7,835 bases of DNA from Ardenticatenia bacterium. Lineage in GTDB: Bacteria; Chloroflexota; Anaerolineae; Aggregatilineales; Ch27. The notes under the pieces were generated by a model that saw only the letters and a list, made by a program, of their open reading frames with translations, did no database searches and was not told the DNA's origin. Each line of letters opens with the position of its first letter. Within the stretch, counting starts at the first letter, position 1. The DNA lies in the NCBI GenBank assembly GCA_026983935.1, contig JALSTC010000723.1, positions 1-7,835 on the forward strand, read 5' to 3'. Made by a program: the position numbers and the translations under genes. Shown in pieces: positions 6,688 through 7,835 of this stretch.

Positions 6688-7208
6688 GGCTGGAAACTCG
6701 TGGCGAACAGAGTGGTGTTACCGGAACGGTCGTCATCCCACCAGATCTTGATGGCGTAGAGCGTGCCGGCGCCATCGCAGGCGGCATTGGCCGTTCCCGT
6801 GCCGTCGTTGGGGGTGCTGTCGAGACAGACGACGGCTTCACCTGCCGGCAAGCGTGTGGCGATATCCTGGTTCCACTCGGCCAGGTCGTTGCTGGCCATG
6901 TCGGCGCTGGTGCAGCCGGTGGTGGTAGTGCAGGCGGCCTTGGCTGCCGCTGCGGCACCTGCGCCCTGATCGTAGGCGCCATTCAGGACGGCGGGCAGGT
7001 TGGCGCGCATGCGGTCAGCGATGTCGCTGGCGATTAGCACCGACTGGCTGCGGAAATAGGAATGCTGATTGTTGCGCAGGCCAGCTGCCTGCAGGCCGGC
7101 AAGCCCGAGCAGGCCGATGGACAGAACTACAACGGCGATCAGCACTTCCATCAGGGTGAAGCCCTGCTGGCGGGTGGTGGGGGTCCGGGTATGGCAGGTT
7201 TGCCTCAT
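6684..7208 (-). CDS. pilV: Type IV minor pilin PilV
   Basis: This 174-residue prepilin has a basic 16-residue leader (ending TTRQQG), then FTLMEVLIAVVVLSIGLLGL with Glu at +5. The PilV signature is the short basic turn after the helix (AAGLRNNQHSYFRSQ) with ASDIADRMRANLPA at 60-73. Further along, NDLAEWNQDIATRLPAGEAVV (107-127) matches the usual acidic-Trp and Leu-Pro-Ala-Gly pattern, and YAIKIWWDDD (151-160) the last strands. Mature cysteines are at 93, 99, 128 and 144. Residues 83-99 are a low-complexity Ala and Thr loop. The ATG at 7208 was chosen over an in-frame start at 7322, because the latter would put 54 residues before the cleavage site and overlap the upstream gene; AGGAG lies 7 bases before 7208. 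It shares ATGA with pilW. The role is in the tip-priming complex. Confidence 0.93.
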   Translation of the reverse strand: MRQTCHTRTPTTRQQGFTLMEVLIAVVVLSIGLLGLAGLQAAGLRNNQHSYFRSQSVLIASDIADRMRANLPAVLNGAYDQGAGAAAAAKAACTTTTGCTSADMASNDLAEWNQDIATRLPAGEAVVCLDSTPNDGTGTANAACDGAGTLYAIKIWWDDDRSGNTTLFATSFQP

Positions 7209-7215
7209 CGATCGT

Positions 7216-7220
7216 CTCCT
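7216..7220 (-). promoter_or_regulatory. Ribosome binding site of pilV
   Basis: AGGAG on the minus strand stands 7 bases before the ATG at 7208, the strongest start signal in the operon. It fixes the pilV start and shows that pilV has its own translation initiation, 26 bases after the preceding gene. Confidence 0.7.
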
Positions 7221-7234
7221 CGCTTCTGTACAGG

Positions 7235-7750
7235 CTAGGGGCACACGAAGTCCGCTACGCTGGGACGCCCCGCGTTCGAGATCGTGATCTGCCGGCCCCG
7301 CTCGCCGTTTCGGCCGTCGCATAGTGTGAGCGTGTCGGCACCGTCCACCAGACCTATGCTGTCGTAACGGAAGCTCGTCTTGGCGGCGCTGGTCAGCGTG
7401 GCATTGCCGTCGAAGGGTTCGTGGACCTGAAGCACTTCGCCGGTGTCCACGGCGTTGTCACGGTCGATGTCGACCCAGACGATCCAGCCCGCGGTCCAGT
7501 CCGTTCCGCCGGTGCAGGTTGGCGGATTGTTGGCAAAGGTCGTGCTGACGCATATCTGGGTATTGCGCTGTCGCTTGATCGCCTCGCTGCGCGCGAGCTG
7601 GATATCAGCGATAAAATCGTTGGCGTGGGTCGAGAGGCGGTTGTCCAGCACCAGGGTCCGGAAACTCGGGACTGCGACCGTGATGAGGATCGAGGCGATC
7701 GCAAGAGTGATCATCAGTTCGACCAATGTAAATCCGCGTTGCGTGTTCAT
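7235..7750 (-). CDS. fimU: GspH/FimT-family minor pilin, FimU-like
   Basis: This 171-residue prepilin has a 6-residue leader MNTQRG, then FTLVELMITLAIASILITVAVPSF with Glu at +5. The GspH/FimT family pattern is clear: ADIQLARSEAIKRQRNTQIC (residues 48-67), WTAGWIVWVDIDRDNAVD (85-102), the Phe-Arg-Tyr and Gly of the late strands, and a C-terminal LCDGRNGERGRQITIS followed by a final Cys. Cysteines at 67, 79, 144 and 170 suggest two disulfides. DIDRDNAVD at 94-102 resembles a calcium loop. FimU, structurally like GspH, links the tip complex to the fibre in P. aeruginosa. FimT is a close paralogue, and position directly before pilV favours FimU. The ATG at 7750 gives the expected short leader, but no ribosome binding site precedes it. 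A TTG at 7801 would add 17 polar residues. It appears to be the first gene of the operon. Confidence 0.85.
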   Translation of the reverse strand: MNTQRGFTLVELMITLAIASILITVAVPSFRTLVLDNRLSTHANDFIADIQLARSEAIKRQRNTQICVSTTFANNPPTCTGGTDWTAGWIVWVDIDRDNAVDTGEVLQVHEPFDGNATLTSAAKTSFRYDSIGLVDGADTLTLCDGRNGERGRQITISNAGRPSVADFVCP

Positions 7751-7757
7751 GGCGCTA

Positions 7758-7786
7758 TCAATACGCTCGCTGTCTGGGGCTGTAAA
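7758..7786 (-). promoter_or_regulatory. Candidate sigma-70 promoter of the pilin operon
   Basis: On the minus strand TTTACA (7786-7781, five of six matches to the -35 consensus) is followed after 17 bases by TATTGA (7763-7758, only three of six matches to the -10 consensus). Transcription would start near 7751, practically on the fimU ATG, which fits the missing ribosome binding site. The weak -10 suggests dependence on an activator. The call is tentative, because the region is short and a promoter could also lie beyond the window. Confidence 0.35.
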
Positions 7787-7798
7787 TCGGATTCCGAT
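7786..7798. repeat. 13-bp palindrome touching the -35 box
   Basis: ATCGGA and TCCGAT are perfect 6-bp inverted arms around one base. The element shares one base with the candidate -35 and overlaps the proximal direct repeat, the usual place for an operator of a dimeric regulator. No regulator is identified. Confidence 0.35.
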
Positions 7799-7825
7799 CA
7801 ACGGAAAGGTTTTCGCGACGAGCGG
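7796..7825 (-). promoter_or_regulatory. Candidate LytTR (AlgR-like) direct-repeat site
   Basis: Two 9-bp elements in the same orientation, CCGCTCGTC (7825-7817) and CCGTTGATC (7804-7796), are separated by exactly 12 bases. The first differs at one position, the second at two, from the AlgR half-site CCGTTCGTC as I recall it from P. aeruginosa. LytTR-domain response regulators bind pairs of about 9-bp direct repeats with a 12-13 bp spacer just upstream of -35. Here the proximal repeat ends 9 bases before the candidate -35. AlgR is known to activate the fimU operon of P. aeruginosa, so the location is meaningful. No regulator gene is visible in the window. Confidence 0.35.
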
Positions 7826-7831
7826 TCGTCG
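7816..7831. repeat. Inverted repeat CGACGA-N4-TCGTCG upstream of fimU
   Basis: Perfect 6-bp arms flank a 4-base loop about 66-81 bases before the fimU start. It overlaps the distal AlgR-like repeat. It could be a hairpin ending an upstream gene (no T-run is seen) or part of the regulatory site. Confidence 0.35.
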
Positions 7832-7835
7832 TTGC

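Noticed and set aside
6113..6982. Minus-strand open frame of 289 codons across the pilV-pilW border
   Set aside because: Pro- and Arg-rich shadow in another frame of two secure pilin genes.
7235..7801. Longer fimU from a TTG at 7801
   Set aside because: The class III leader would become 23 residues instead of 6, with acidic residues before the cleavage site, and the candidate promoter would fall inside the gene.

Overview
The window is a GC-rich stretch of a bacterial chromosome carrying the type IVa pilus minor-pilin and tip-adhesin cluster next to ispH. The order read along the minus strand (fimU-like, pilV, pilW, pilX, pilY1, pilY2-like, pilE), ending tail to tail against ispH, is the arrangement known from Pseudomonas aeruginosa. 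This and the IspH sequence suggest a gammaproteobacterium. The species cannot be named from the sequence.

Layout: positions 1-624 (+) hold the 3' two thirds of ispH, the last enzyme of the non-mevalonate isoprenoid pathway. Twelve bases later, facing it, lies the end of a seven-gene minus-strand operon running from about 7750 down to 637. Its gaps are small: a 4-base overlap between pilV and pilW, then 16, 58, 43 and 42 bases before the following genes, and 26 bases between the first two. The genes are therefore probably co-transcribed. No stretch over 300 bases lacks a gene, and no RNA gene, CRISPR array, insertion sequence or broken gene was seen.

How the genes work together: FimU, PilV, PilW, PilX and PilE are prepilins with a class III leader (cut after Gly by PilD) and one hydrophobic N-terminal helix. 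In characterised systems the minor pilins form a tip complex that primes pilus assembly and carries PilY1, a large secreted adhesin and mechanosensor with a von Willebrand A-like N-terminal half and a calcium-binding beta-propeller C-terminal half. The small exported protein between pilY1 and pilE occupies the pilY2 position; that family has no well-defined biochemical role.

The operon appears to start from the 85 bases at the right edge. There I see a possible sigma-70 promoter placing transcription almost on the fimU ATG, a 13-bp palindrome touching its -35 box, and two 9-bp direct repeats 12 bp apart that resemble the P. aeruginosa AlgR half-site. This layout suggests LytTR-type regulation and is the most interesting non-coding signal. 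Other points worth a look are an A7 slippery tract inside pilY1, recurrent calcium-loop motifs in FimU, PilW and PilY1, and GC-rich hairpins at the borders of pilY1 and pilE. The gene content is a known system, not a new one.
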